The notes: generated by a model from the sequence alone, not told the origin. Numbered from the stretch's first letter, positions 44,439 through 54,224 are shown. The stretch is 64,000 nucleotides of DNA from an uncultured Cytophagales bacterium (GCA_937136415.1 CAKZOK010000181.1:1-64000), one strand, 5' to 3'. Numbers and translations: made by a program.

Positions 44439-44930
44439 TTATTTTTTAATTTCTGTATTCAAATATCCTTTTCTACGAATCACAGTTTCTACAAATTTGA
44501 TTTCATTTTCAGATTTGAAGATAGTAAAAGGAAAATATAAAAATTCATATTTTGAAAGATAAAGTATAAAAGCCTCTTCTCTTTTCTCAACTTTGATGAC
44601 TTTATCCCATTTTATTTCAGAACCTCTTTTAGCATCAATCATCATCATAATTCGCTGACTATTAATGTCATAGGCATATTTATCAAATAATGGTTTTGAG
44701 TTTTCGTGCATTGTAAGTCCTTTAAATTGAATATACCAAAAAAGTAGATACAGCCCCGAAAGAACAATAGAAACGCCTAATCCCCAAGCCCACAGATCAA
44801 AGGCAAGAAAAATAAGAAAAATTACTGGAGGAATAAACCAAACCCACCACCATTGTTTGAGGGCATTAACAAATGAAATTTTGATGTAAATATCTGGATC
44901 GATTTTATATTTTTTTGTTTTGACAATCAT
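44439..44930 (-). CDS. YcxB-like membrane protein
   Basis: A 163-residue protein. Two closely spaced membrane helices (WVWFIPPVIFLIFLAFDL and LGVSIVLSGLYLLFWYI, about 31-70) are followed by a soluble C-terminal domain of beta strands (YDINSQRIMMMIDAKRGSEI, KVEKREEAFILYLSKYEFLY, FPFTIFKSENEI). This is the layout of YcxB-family proteins, whose C-terminal domain is PH-like. No function is established. The gene lies upstream of mltG on the same strand, separated by a palindromic repeat. Confidence 0.65.
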   Translation of the reverse strand: MIVKTKKYKIDPDIYIKISFVNALKQWWWVWFIPPVIFLIFLAFDLWAWGLGVSIVLSGLYLLFWYIQFKGLTMHENSKPLFDKYAYDINSQRIMMMIDAKRGSEIKWDKVIKVEKREEAFILYLSKYEFLYFPFTIFKSENEIKFVETVIRRKGYLNTEIKK

Positions 44931-45147
44931 AAAAAACTAATTCGTAATGAATCTTTTTGTGAGGTGGATTATTATTTTATTTTGACCACAAAATTAAGTA
45001 AAATAATCGAATTTATGAGATAGAAGTTGTTTTTTTACTCTAAAATTTAATTGAGGCATAGAAATATAATTTTAGTTTCTTGACATATTTTGGCTTCAGA
45101 CTTTATTTTTTAAACAAAAATATCACTAAATTTGAGGCAACTAAGGC

Positions 45148-45366
45148 GTTGTTGGTGTCCCCACCATAGCCGTAAGGCTAAGTGGTTTTATGTGTCGCTC
45201 ATAGGACACGAGCAACGGTAAAGTTAATTTTTATTCTAAAAATTAGTTCACTAATTACAATAAAACATATTATTTTATTTTTAATTGCAAATTAAAAAAA
45301 TAACCGTTGCTCGTGTCCTCACGAGCAACATCATAATTTTACGGCTATGGTGTCCTTACCGACGAC
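45148..45366. repeat. Family E element with nested inverted repeats
   Basis: Outer arms GTTGTTGGTGTCCCCACCAT (from 45148) and the complement of ATGGTGTCCTTACCGACGAC (ending 45366) are imperfect inverted repeats of about 28 bp with CCATAGCCGTAA in common. Inner arms GACACGAGCAACGGTA (45205-45220) and TAACCGTTGCTCGTGTC (45301-45317) are nearly perfect. The core is AT-rich and non-coding. The element ends about 60 bp before the broken DUF3226 frame. Confidence 0.65.
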
Positions 45367-45428
45367 TTTTAACTTTTAAAATTTGGATAAAATTAGCGAG
45401 GTGTAAAAATTGTCAGAGAACCAATATT

Positions 45429-45614
45429 TTCAAAATAGAACATAAAGAAAAGGCAGTTATTTATACGTGGCTTGCTTGGCAGAAAAAAGCAGGCTCTAGT
45501 TTGGGAGGTGCTGTAAGCGCACAATTTTCAGAAAATGAGAAACAATATTACCTCTTAGATAACGAAAAAACAAGTGATTTCAGAAAATGGCTACAAGATA
45601 TGTTCAAAAATTAA
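45429..45614 (+). pseudogene. C-terminal remnant of a DUF3226-type protein
   Basis: The last 61 codons of a plus-strand frame read FKIEHKEKAVIYTWLAWQKK, then AGSSLGGAVSAQFSENEK and FRKWLQDMFKN. WLAWQ...G..LG.A......F..WL..MF is the C-terminal signature I associate with DUF3226 (TOPRIM-like) proteins, which are normally about 200 residues and often partner AAA ATPases in phage-defence-like pairs. The codons before it (from a TTG at 45285) are translated repeat DNA and make no sense as protein. I conclude that the gene was truncated, probably by the family E element. A short functional gene cannot be excluded. Confidence 0.5.
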
Positions 45615-45712
45615 TTTAGATATTCTTAAAATCTATAAAAAAAATTAGATATTCTGTTTTTTATAACGAAATTTGTAAAAAAAATATTTCTAAAGCCTAT
45701 TCAAATCATTTT

Positions 45713-46279
45713 TTGAAAAAATATTTATCTCTTTTTATTCTTGTAATGACATCGCTCATCTTTTTCAATCAATTAGGATATTGGTTGGCATTCGAAGTTA
45801 TGCACACACAAATAAAAAGAGAAGTTAGAAGGCAGTTAGAATATGAAGGTAAATTAGAAATTATAACAATTCCCACAAAAACAGTAAGTAATAACAGCGA
45901 AAAAACATTTTCTGCCTATAATAAAGATTTTGTATGGACAAAACCCCAAAAAGAATTTAGATACAAACAAAATATGTACGATATTTCTTCTTCTTATCAA
46001 AAGGGCGATAGTACGTATTTTTTGGTTTATAATGATAGAGATGAAAAAAAATTGTATCAAACTTTTGCCTTCCAACTCAAAGAAAATCAAAATCCTTTTC
46101 ATCAAAATAAACCTGTTTATCCTCTCAAAAATTTTATAAAAGAAGCTCTTATTTTATCTGAAAACAAATTATTTCAATTTGATACCAATTTAGTTTTTAG
46201 TCTTTCTTTTTATAAAAAATGGAGTTTTTCTATCAAAGAATTTAGTTGTTTGCCAAACTCCCCTCCTCCCATAATTTAG
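45713..46279 (+). CDS. Small membrane-anchored protein ahead of a TonB-dependent receptor
   Basis: A 188-residue protein with one N-terminal helix (MKKYLSLFILVMTSLIFFNQ, start TTG; an ATG lies at 45746). A basic stretch (AFEVMHTQIKREVRRQLEYE) and a beta-rich part (YDISSSYQKGDSTYFLVYND) follow, and the end is LPNSPPPII. I recognise this only as a type of small protein often encoded just before TonB-dependent receptors in Bacteroidota; the proline-rich end is characteristic. The receptor gene begins 97 bp downstream, so they may share an operon and an uptake function. The substrate is unknown. Confidence 0.6.
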   Translation: MKKYLSLFILVMTSLIFFNQLGYWLAFEVMHTQIKREVRRQLEYEGKLEIITIPTKTVSNNSEKTFSAYNKDFVWTKPQKEFRYKQNMYDISSSYQKGDSTYFLVYNDRDEKKLYQTFAFQLKENQNPFHQNKPVYPLKNFIKEALILSENKLFQFDTNLVFSLSFYKKWSFSIKEFSCLPNSPPPII

Positions 46280-46375
46280 TTTTCTATGTTGTATCACAGA
46301 CTTTTTACGCCTGTGTAAAAAATATTTTACCATTGTTTGTATTCTCACAAACAACAATTTATATATATCAAAAAA

Positions 46376-48814
46376 ATGAAAACAAATTATTTAAAAATAA
46401 TATTTGTATTGTTTTTGAGTGCTTTTTATTGTGTTCAAAATAATGCTTATTCTCAATTTATAGAGGTTTTAGATGCTTCTACTTTGCAGCCCTTAGAAGG
46501 AGTTTCTATTTATAATCAAGAGCAACAATCTGTTATTACAAATCCTCGTGGCAAAGCAAATTTGTCTATTTTTGCAGATACAGACACGCTTTATTTTCGA
46601 TATTATGGTTTTGATAACAAACAAATACTCAAAACTGAAGCAGCAGAAATGATTCTTTTATCTGAAAAGATTTTCGAAACCGAGCAAGTTGTCGTTTCGG
46701 CTAATAAATGGGAACAAGATAAAAAAGAAATTCCCAACGAAATTGTAAAAGTTTCTCAAAGAGAAATTGCCTTTCAAAATCCTCAAACTTCTGCTGATTT
46801 GTTGGCGCAAACAGGACAAGTTTATGTGCAAAAAAGCCAAATGGGTGGTGGAAGTCCGATGTTTAGGGGTTTCAATGCCAATTCTGTCTTGATTGTTGTT
46901 GATGGTGTCCGAATGAATAATGCCATTTATCGTTCTGGAAATCTTCAAAATATTATTAGTCTTGATGCGAGTGCAATGGAAGAAGTAGAAGTTATCTTTG
47001 GGCCCGGTTCGGTCATGTATGGAAGTGATGCGCTTGGTGGTGTGATGGATTTTCATACCAAAAAAGCTCGTTTTGCAACCGAAGATAATTTGCTTGTGAG
47101 TGGGAGCAGTTTTGTGCGTTATGGCTCTGCCAATCAAGAAAAAACAGGAAACCTAACATTAAATATTGCAGGAAAAAAACTTGCTAGTCTGACTACATTT
47201 ACGTTTACAGATTTTGATGACTTGCGTGTGGGAAGTGTTCGCCCAAACAAAGAAGGTTATCAAGATTGGGGAAAACGCTTGGAATATGTAGAAAGGCGTA
47301 GTGTAAATGGTGTGGCAAAAGATACTATTCTAACAAACTCAAATCCACTTATTCAGAAGCAATCGGGGTATTCTCAATGGAATTTATTACAAAAACTAAC
47401 ATATCGAATTACTCCTACTTTGCTGGCAGAATATGCTTTTCATTATACTTCTTCGTCTGATATTCCTCGCTACGACCGTTTGGTGCAAAAACGTAATGGC
47501 AAATTGCGCTATGCAGAATGGTATTATGGTCGTCAGTTTTGGATGATGAACTCTGGAAGGCTCACTTGGTTTGCAGAGAAAAAAGCCTTTGATGCGATGC
47601 GTCTGATTGTTTCGAACCAACAAGTAGAAGAATCTCGCCACAACCGAACTAGAAATAAAGATTGGCGTAAAGACCGTACCGAAAATGTCAGTCTGACTTC
47701 TATTAATATCGATTTTGATAAGGATTTGAATGATGATAAAAAACATCAACTTTTCTATGGAATTGATTTTAATTATAATAATGTAACATCAAAAGCCATC
47801 GAAACCAATATTACAAACAGCCAAACTCGTTCTTTAGACACTCGTTATCCAGACGGAGGAAGTACTATGGCGATGGCAGCAGCTTATTTCAATTATAAAT
47901 GGAATATTTCTGAAAAACTGACAGCTACTGCAGGCGCACGTTATACGCAGATTTGGACAGAAGCAAAATTTGATAGCAAAGAATTTTTTGATTTTCCTTT
48001 TAATGAAGCAAAAGTAAATACAGGTGCGTTGAATGGAAGTTTTGGGCTTGCTTTTCGTCCTACTGATTCTTGGCAACTCAACTTAAATCTTTCATCGGGT
48101 TTTCGTGCGCCAAATGTTGATGACTTAGGAAAGGTGTTTGATTCTGCCCCAGGTAGTGTGGTTGTTCCTAATCCAAATCTTTCGCCAGCTTATACTTATA
48201 ATGCCGAAATTGGAATTGCAAAAACATTTATTGAGCGTGTAAGGGTTTCTGCGACAGGCTATTACACACTTCTCAATGATGCTATGGTTTTGCGTAATTC
48301 AAAATTTAATAATCAAGATTCTATCATTTATGACGGCGTGCTAAGTCAAGTGGTTGCTTATCAAAATACTGATATTGGTTATATTTATGGTTTGAGTTCG
48401 CAAATTGAGGCAGCCATTACCGACAAATTCAAATTCAAAACTACTTTTAATTATGTGTATGGTTTTGATGACAAAGCAGAATTGCGCCTTCCTGATACGC
48501 CTCCTTCTTTTGGTTTGGTTTCATTGAAATACCGACACAAAAGATTTAAGGTAGAAGGATTTGTTAATTATCAATTAAAAAGCGTTGATTTTGATAAAAT
48601 GTCGCCAGAAGATGAGGGAGATGCTATTTTTTATCCTGAAAATTTTATTCCGTCATTTTGGACACTAAATTTGCGTTCTAGCTATCAAATCAATAAAATT
48701 CTTAGTGCTAATTTGACAGCAGAAAATATTTTGGATAAATATTATCAATCTTATGGCTCTGGAATTGGTGGTGCAGGACGAAATTTTGTCGTAGCTTTAC
48801 GGGCGAATTTTTAA
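46376..48814 (+). CDS. TonB-dependent outer-membrane receptor
   Basis: An 812-residue outer-membrane transporter. The start at 46376 gives a signal peptide (MKTNYLKIIFVLFLSAFYCV); the frame's earlier TTG at 46337 would add residues before it. A carboxypeptidase regulatory-like domain (EVLDASTLQPLEGVSIYNQE, about 30-100) is followed by the plug (SADLLAQTGQVYVQKSQMGG, MFRGFNANSVLIVVDGVRMN, FGPGSVMYGSDALGG, about 125-230) and a 22-strand type barrel ending in NFVVALRANF with the terminal aromatic residue. It has no SusD partner, so it is more like a metal or siderophore receptor than a glycan one. It is driven by TonB-ExbBD, which is not in the window. Confidence 0.92.
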   Translation: MKTNYLKIIFVLFLSAFYCVQNNAYSQFIEVLDASTLQPLEGVSIYNQEQQSVITNPRGKANLSIFADTDTLYFRYYGFDNKQILKTEAAEMILLSEKIFETEQVVVSANKWEQDKKEIPNEIVKVSQREIAFQNPQTSADLLAQTGQVYVQKSQMGGGSPMFRGFNANSVLIVVDGVRMNNAIYRSGNLQNIISLDASAMEEVEVIFGPGSVMYGSDALGGVMDFHTKKARFATEDNLLVSGSSFVRYGSANQEKTGNLTLNIAGKKLASLTTFTFTDFDDLRVGSVRPNKEGYQDWGKRLEYVERRSVNGVAKDTILTNSNPLIQKQSGYSQWNLLQKLTYRITPTLLAEYAFHYTSSSDIPRYDRLVQKRNGKLRYAEWYYGRQFWMMNSGRLTWFAEKKAFDAMRLIVSNQQVEESRHNRTRNKDWRKDRTENVSLTSINIDFDKDLNDDKKHQLFYGIDFNYNNVTSKAIETNITNSQTRSLDTRYPDGGSTMAMAAAYFNYKWNISEKLTATAGARYTQIWTEAKFDSKEFFDFPFNEAKVNTGALNGSFGLAFRPTDSWQLNLNLSSGFRAPNVDDLGKVFDSAPGSVVVPNPNLSPAYTYNAEIGIAKTFIERVRVSATGYYTLLNDAMVLRNSKFNNQDSIIYDGVLSQVVAYQNTDIGYIYGLSSQIEAAITDKFKFKTTFNYVYGFDDKAELRLPDTPPSFGLVSLKYRHKRFKVEGFVNYQLKSVDFDKMSPEDEGDAIFYPENFIPSFWTLNLRSSYQINKILSANLTAENILDKYYQSYGSGIGGAGRNFVVALRANF

Positions 48815-48877
48815 ATAAAATAATCCCTTATTTTTGGCATAATAAAATATTCTAAGAGCGACCTAAATATAACAAAA

Positions 48878-49657
48878 ATGCAAAATTATCATACTTTATT
48901 AAAAACAATTTTAGAAGAAGGAACAGACAAATCTGACCGAACAGGAACAGGAACACGTTCTATTTTTGGTTATCAAATGCGTTTTAATCTTCGCAACGGT
49001 TTTCCATTACTGACAACAAAAAAGGTTCATTTCAAAAGTATTGCTCACGAATTAATTTGGTTTTTAAAAGGCGATACAAATATTAAATATCTCAAAGAAA
49101 ATGGCGTTTCTATTTGGGACGAATGGGCAGACGAAAACGGAAATTTAGGGCGAGTTTATGGCGCACAATGGAGAGATTTTGGAGGAATTGACCAAATAAA
49201 TAATCTTCTTCATTCCTTAAAAAACAATCCAGATTCTCGTCGTATGATTGTTTCGGCTTGGAATCCTGTTGATGTTCCTGCTATGGCGTTGCCTCCTTGT
49301 CATACGTTGTGGCAATGTTATGTAGCCGATGGAAAATTGTCTTTGCAACTCTATCAGCGCAGTGCAGATGTGTTTTTGGGTTTGCCATTTAATATTGCTT
49401 CTTATGCGCTTCTTACGCACATGTTGGCGCAAGTTAGTGGGTTAGAAGTAGGCGATTTGATTATGACTTTGGGTGATGCACATTTGTATAATAATCATTT
49501 TGAACAGGCAAATTTACAACTGACAAGACAAGAACGAAAACTCCCAACTTTAGAACTCAATAAAGAAATAAATTCTATTTTTGATTTTAAATTTGAAGAT
49601 ATTGTAGTCAAAAATTATGACCCACATGGTTCTATAAAAGCTCCTGTGGCTGTTTAG
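48878..49657 (+). CDS. thyA: Thymidylate synthase ThyA
   Basis: A 259-residue enzyme that methylates dUMP to dTMP with methylene-tetrahydrofolate. Seen: [19 protein letters not shown] near the N-terminus, the RVYGAQWR stretch, [14 protein letters not shown], the catalytic Cys in [13 protein letters not shown] near residue 141, and [18 protein letters not shown]. Length is that of the classical ThyA. A dihydrofolate reductase gene is not beside it here. A possible -7 element TATTTTTG lies at 48829-48836. It is cytoplasmic. Confidence 0.96.
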   Translation: MQNYHTLLKTILEEGTDKSDRTGTGTRSIFGYQMRFNLRNGFPLLTTKKVHFKSIAHELIWFLKGDTNIKYLKENGVSIWDEWADENGNLGRVYGAQWRDFGGIDQINNLLHSLKNNPDSRRMIVSAWNPVDVPAMALPPCHTLWQCYVADGKLSLQLYQRSADVFLGLPFNIASYALLTHMLAQVSGLEVGDLIMTLGDAHLYNNHFEQANLQLTRQERKLPTLELNKEINSIFDFKFEDIVVKNYDPHGSIKAPVAV

Positions 49658-49683
49658 GCTATTTGTCTTGAAGTAATGTCAAA

Positions 49684-49722
49684 AAAAACAATCTTTATTT
49701 ACTAAATAAAGATTGTTTTTTT
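49684..49722 (+). terminator. Terminator after thyA
   Basis: AAACAATCTTTATTTA, a single C and TAAATAAAGATTGTTTTTTT form a nearly loop-less 16-bp stem with a T-run, 30 bp after the thyA stop. Confidence 0.85.
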
Positions 49723-49787
49723 TAATCTGTCATTCCCCACCCTAAAAATGAATTTTTTGGATATTTATAAATTGCCCTAATAAATTA

Positions 49788-52100
49788 TTATTCTATTCCG
49801 ATAATTAATTTTTCGCCTTTATAGACTAAATCTCCTTGGCGTTTGTTCCATTCTCTTAATTGTGCTGTTGAAAGGTTATGTGTTTTGGCAATAGAAAAAA
49901 GAGTTTCTCCTTTTTCAACAGTGTGATATGAATATTTTTTTTGTGTTGTAGTGGCAGTATCAGTATTTTGAGTTTGGCTTTCCTTTGGGTTAGAGGTTTC
50001 TGTCATTGTTAAGACACCTTCATTTATAATCATTTTTTTATTGACAGGAAGGTCAATAATACCTGTTTCCAAATTATTCCATTTTCGAATATTAGCAACA
50101 GGAACTCCATATTTTTCGCTCAAATAATATACAGTTTGATGAGGTTGAACAGCATGAAAACCAGCTCCATAGTGCTCTACGGGATAAACAGTGGTAATTT
50201 CTTGTTTTTGTTCTGTTTCTGTAATTGTAGTTTGTGGTTTGGTAACAAATAGTGTATCTCCAATTTTTATTGCTCCATTTTTAGGGATTTTTGGATTCCA
50301 AGCCATCATTTCTTTAGTTGTTATTTTATGGCTTTGTGCAATTTTGCCCAACATATCTTTTGGCTTAACGATATAAATATCTGTCTTTGTTTCTGTAATC
50401 TTTGTTGTATCATTTTTTTGATTTGAAAAAACATGACCAACAATAGGGTCACCTATTACGTCATAACCTTCTTTGCCTATATTTTTTATATTATTTGTGT
50501 TTCCTCCTCGTGCTAAAAATTCTTCCATAGGTATAGTCAAAACACCTATTTTGCTTTTGGTGGTAGAGTCATTCAAAGCTGTTTCTTTAAATTGTGTTCC
50601 TTCTGATGTTATGTTATTGTTTTGAGCAGAAGCATTATTACTAGAAGTATTATTCTTTTCTAGCTCACTTTTAGAACCTGCTGGAACTGCCAAACTAGAT
50701 TTGAGAACAATTTTATCGCCAACATCAATATTATCTCCTGTAATAAATCCATTCCAAAGAATGATTTTTTTCGGACTTAGATTGTGTTTTCTTGCAATAG
50801 ACCAAATAGTTTCATCTTTTTGTACAATATGATAATCAGAGTTTGAATTTGTTATTGATGGTTCAACAGGGCGAAAATCTTTTTTTGGAACAGGCAAAAG
50901 AACACCAGAAGAGTCTATAAATGTTTTAAACTCTCCATTTCCATCTTGTTTGACAATTACTTTTTTGTCTGGTAAACTTGTGCTATTTGCATCTTGATTT
51001 GTATCTGTTTTTTCTATAACTAAAGTAGCATCATATACTTTATCTTCTTTTGTGCTATTGGGCTGACTAACAATAAGTTTTTGACCTGTATAAGTAGTAT
51101 AATCCGACAAATTATTCCATTCTTTTAATTTTAGCATGGTTACATTATGCTCTTTAGAAATATCATACAAACTTTGAGCTTCAGCTACTGTATGATATTT
51201 TACTACGTTTGTAGTGATGATTTTATCATCTGTTTTTTCAGAAATTACAACACCTTGAGTATCATTATTATTCTCTTTACTATCAAACTCAGAAAAACTT
51301 CCTTGTTGGGAGCTTGTAGTAGTTTCATCGTTTTGAGTTGTGGTGTTTATTGCTTCTGTATTGGTTGTTTCTGTATTTTTTACTTCAGCCAATTCTGTTT
51401 TTTTGAGTTCTTCCCATTCAGCCATTAATTCTGAATCGGCTGCTGTTTCTTCTTCTTTGTTTTCATTGTCATCAAAAGTAGCTACAATAGGCGTAATATC
51501 TCTGACTTCTACTGGAATCCTTTTAGGTCTTTTGGTCTGAATCCATAAAACACGCCCTATTTTTACTTTATCATTTTCGTCTAAGCGATTGTATTTTAAT
51601 AGATATTTATAACGCATTGCATATTTTTGTGAAACGTCCCAAAGAGTTTGGTCTTTCAATAATATATGAGTTGCAACATCTTTAGCACGGCTTCCTTTTT
51701 CTTGAAGATAATATACCTGTCCTGTTTGGATAGGGTCAGTGGGGTTCATATCATTCCATTCCAAAAAGTCAGTAATTTCTACGCCAGCAGCACGAGCCAT
51801 TTCACTCAAAAAATTTCCAGAAAGCGCAATCATTCCTTTGCGTTCGTTGATGGTGGCAAAAGCATATTTTTTGCCTTCAATGAGTCGTTCTTGTTTGTCT
51901 TTTATTTTGGGATAAATATCTTTCTTGATGACCAAAGTGGTATCCAAGGGAGAGTTAAGAAGAAAGAAAGTAGGAGCAGATGCCCAAGAAAAAAGAGGAA
52001 TAAATGTAAAAATAATTAATGAAAATAAAATAAATAATTTGTGTTTATTTAATTTTATATTCAAAATAGGATAGGAGTTTTTTGAAAAATAATACTGCAT
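49788..52100 (-). CDS. Exported protein with seven LysM repeats
   Basis: A 770-residue protein. After a membrane-targeting N-terminus (HKLFILFSLIIFTFIPLFSW, about 20-40) there are seven LysM-type repeats of about 45 residues, at roughly 85, 150, 300, 420, 580, 650 and 725. Clear ones are YHIVQKDETIWSIARKHNLS, YIVKPKDMLGKIAQSHKI and YHTVEKGETLFSIAKTHNLS. They are joined by Ser/Thr/Asn/Lys-rich linkers. LysM domains bind peptidoglycan or chitin. No amidase or peptidase domain is seen, so this is a wall-binding scaffold or adaptor. The frame is open to 52145 (TTG); ATG at 52100 is used. It is minus strand, divergent from the NadR-like kinase. Confidence 0.87.
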   Translation of the reverse strand: MQYYFSKNSYPILNIKLNKHKLFILFSLIIFTFIPLFSWASAPTFFLLNSPLDTTLVIKKDIYPKIKDKQERLIEGKKYAFATINERKGMIALSGNFLSEMARAAGVEITDFLEWNDMNPTDPIQTGQVYYLQEKGSRAKDVATHILLKDQTLWDVSQKYAMRYKYLLKYNRLDENDKVKIGRVLWIQTKRPKRIPVEVRDITPIVATFDDNENKEEETAADSELMAEWEELKKTELAEVKNTETTNTEAINTTTQNDETTTSSQQGSFSEFDSKENNNDTQGVVISEKTDDKIITTNVVKYHTVAEAQSLYDISKEHNVTMLKLKEWNNLSDYTTYTGQKLIVSQPNSTKEDKVYDATLVIEKTDTNQDANSTSLPDKKVIVKQDGNGEFKTFIDSSGVLLPVPKKDFRPVEPSITNSNSDYHIVQKDETIWSIARKHNLSPKKIILWNGFITGDNIDVGDKIVLKSSLAVPAGSKSELEKNNTSSNNASAQNNNITSEGTQFKETALNDSTTKSKIGVLTIPMEEFLARGGNTNNIKNIGKEGYDVIGDPIVGHVFSNQKNDTTKITETKTDIYIVKPKDMLGKIAQSHKITTKEMMAWNPKIPKNGAIKIGDTLFVTKPQTTITETEQKQEITTVYPVEHYGAGFHAVQPHQTVYYLSEKYGVPVANIRKWNNLETGIIDLPVNKKMIINEGVLTMTETSNPKESQTQNTDTATTTQKKYSYHTVEKGETLFSIAKTHNLSTAQLREWNKRQGDLVYKGEKLIIGIE

Positions 52101-52290
52101 AAGACTTAAATTTATAGTTCTATTTAGTGAATGGCTAAGGAACAAACAAATACTATACTATTGGCTTGTTTTGGATAATTTATTTTGATTCTTTTAAAGA
52201 AAGGTGTTTTTTTAAGCAAAATCTATAAAAAATAATTTAGGATTTTATTTCAATATCTCCAAAATAAAATAAAAATAGATTTAATATTAC

Positions 52291-52899
52291 ATGAAAGATA
52301 ATCAATTTACGCAAAAAAAGACTACAATGATTAAATTTATTAATAAAAAGCCCAAAAGTATAGTTGTTTTTGGAGCAGAATCATCTGGAAAATCAACTCT
52401 GACAAAACAACTTACAAAATACTATAAGGTCTTTGCAAATGCTGAATTTTCAAGAGATTATTTAGATACAAAAATGAAATATACAAAGTATGAAGATACA
52501 AATTCACTTACATTTGATGATGTAGAACCGATTGCGATTGGGCAGCTTTGTAGTGAAAACAAAACAAGAGAACTAGCCATTGCTCACAATCATTCTTTTT
52601 ATCTATTAGATACAAATTTGCTAACTACATTTATTTATTCAAAATATATTTATAAAAAAAGTCCTTTTTGGTTGGAAAAAGCCATTCAAGCTCAAGAATA
52701 TTCATATTATTTGTTGTTAAAACCTAATACAAAATGGGTTTTTGACAAACAGAGAGAAAGCGATGAAGGAAGACAATTTTTTTATGAAAAAATGAAAGAA
52801 GAATTAGAAAACAGAAATATAAATTACTTTGAAATTGGAGAATTAAACAACAAACGAACAGAAGAAGCAATCAAAATTATTGATTCTTTATTGATTTAA
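52291..52899 (+). CDS. NadR-type nicotinamide riboside kinase (AAA_28 ATPase), kinase domain only
   Basis: A 202-residue P-loop protein. Walker A GAESSGKSTLTKQL lies near residues 28-41, then NAEFSRDYLDTK, the acidic DDVEPIAIGQ stretch and YLLDTNLLTTFIYSKYIY, and VFDKQRESDEGRQFFYEKM, matching the ribosylnicotinamide kinase domain of NadR. The nucleotidyltransferase domain found in bifunctional NadR is absent, so this would convert nicotinamide riboside to NMN only. It would complete the salvage step for PnuC (5087). An alternative ATG is at 52327. Its 3' end overlaps the convergent ankyrin gene by 12 bp. Confidence 0.78.
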   Translation: MKDNQFTQKKTTMIKFINKKPKSIVVFGAESSGKSTLTKQLTKYYKVFANAEFSRDYLDTKMKYTKYEDTNSLTFDDVEPIAIGQLCSENKTRELAIAHNHSFYLLDTNLLTTFIYSKYIYKKSPFWLEKAIQAQEYSYYLLLKPNTKWVFDKQRESDEGRQFFYEKMKEELENRNINYFEIGELNNKRTEEAIKIIDSLLI

Positions 52900-54129
52900 C
52901 AATTTTCTAATTTCATTCAATGTTTGCATATAAACGGCGTGTTTTTTTGCATCTTTTTGAGTGTATTTGTTTGGGTTATTTTCTTTTTTTCTGGCTTCAT
53001 TATTCTTTGCATACTCTATTTCTTTTTCAATTATGTTCTTAGCTGTTTTTTGTTGTCCTGCAAATCTGCAAGCAAAATTTGCATCTGCTTTCTGATTTAA
53101 AAGTGTTTTTATTAATTGCTTATCGTGTTTTTCTATGGCAATCATCAAAGGCGTTTTTCCAAAAGAAGCACATTGATTCCAGTTTACATTATGCTTTCCT
53201 AATAATTCTATCCATTCACTTTGGCTATGTTGAGTTGATTTTTTTCTTGTTCTTGAACTATAAATTCTTCCATCAAAATTTTTATCAATTACCTTTTCCA
53301 AAAAAACACCATCAATACAAGAAGCATCAATATTATTTTCTAAAAGCCATTTTGTACGTTCGAAGTTAATTTTTTTAAATTTATCAATCATCGATAATTG
53401 AACAAATTCTTCACAAGTTGTGCTACTCAAATCAATAGCATATTTTTTTGCTAATCTCTTATAATTTTTGCCTTTAAGTAGAGTTGTTTTATCAATATTT
53501 TTAGATGTTGCTCCTTTTTCAATCAAAAAATCAATTATTTTTTCTTCATTGCTAATAATATAAAGTTGATTGGTTTCTGCTCCCAAGTCTATCACAAATT
53601 TCAAGTTTTCTAAATCATTCTGACTAACATAAAACTCTGGAAGCGAAATTATATCTTTTGTTTTTGTGTTCAAATCTGCACCACGATTTACAAGCTCTCT
53701 TATCATACTTGTATCTTCATTAAAAAGCATCAAAATAGGATAATTTTTAGTAATAATATTTGTTTCTTTGTCTCTTTTTTTGAAATTTGTACGTAAAATA
53801 CGATTACTTACAGCAACTCCCATATTAACAAAAATTCGTTCTAATGAATTAGAAATAACCTCTTCATTAAAACTACAAGGAGTATTTATATCAACTTTTT
53901 GAGAAATAAAATCATCAATATTCTTTAATTGTTCTTCTCTACTGATGCTATCTTTTGCCAAGCAATCACAAAAAGCATAGCGTAGTGAATCCTGTTTTTG
54001 TTGTTCTAATAATTGAGCAATTCTTTCTGCTACACTACTTTCTGTATTTTCGGCATCTTCTGTTTTTTTTGCCGTCTGACAAGAAATAAGAAGAAATAAA
54101 GAACAAAGGAATAAAAAAAAGATTTTCAT
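52888..54129 (-). CDS. Ankyrin-repeat lipoprotein
   Basis: A 413-residue envelope protein. The lipoprotein signal MKIFFLFLCSLFLLISC ends in LLISC at residue 17. A cysteine-bearing helical part (FCDCLAKDSISREEQLKNID) is followed by ankyrin-like repeats: MIRELVNRGADLNTKTKDI, NLKFVIDLGAETNQL, IIDFLIEKGATSKNI, and near the C-terminus FGKTPLMIAIEKHDKQLIKT and LLNQKADANFACRF. Ankyrin repeats mediate protein binding; no enzyme domain is present. It has a Lys-rich C-terminal helix. The role is unknown. A small mobile-element relative lies just before its start. Confidence 0.75.
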   Translation of the reverse strand: MKIFFLFLCSLFLLISCQTAKKTEDAENTESSVAERIAQLLEQQKQDSLRYAFCDCLAKDSISREEQLKNIDDFISQKVDINTPCSFNEEVISNSLERIFVNMGVAVSNRILRTNFKKRDKETNIITKNYPILMLFNEDTSMIRELVNRGADLNTKTKDIISLPEFYVSQNDLENLKFVIDLGAETNQLYIISNEEKIIDFLIEKGATSKNIDKTTLLKGKNYKRLAKKYAIDLSSTTCEEFVQLSMIDKFKKINFERTKWLLENNIDASCIDGVFLEKVIDKNFDGRIYSSRTRKKSTQHSQSEWIELLGKHNVNWNQCASFGKTPLMIAIEKHDKQLIKTLLNQKADANFACRFAGQQKTAKNIIEKEIEYAKNNEARKKENNPNKYTQKDAKKHAVYMQTLNEIRKLLNQ

Positions 54130-54167
54130 AAAAAAATGCTAAAATGAGATAAATAAGTAAATTTTTG

Positions 54168-54224
54168 GGTGGTGTTCGACAAAGTAGAATAGGTCATTTA
54201 GTTGTTGGATTTGTGCAACACCAT
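54168..54224. mobile_element. Family A mini-element, minimal copy
   Basis: Only 57 bp: left end GGTGGTGTTCGACAAAGTAG, right end CAACACCAT, and an internal TTAGTTGTTGGATTTG. It keeps the outer 8-9 bp of the terminal repeats of the 40070 copy. AATTTTTG direct repeats at 54160-54167 and 54226-54233 are a probable 8-bp target duplication. It lies 38 bp upstream of the ankyrin gene start and may be a deletion derivative. Confidence 0.6.

Noticed and set aside
45285-45428. First 48 codons of the frame that ends in the DUF3226-like segment
   Set aside because: They translate the repeat at 45148-45366 and match no domain; the frame is open by chance.
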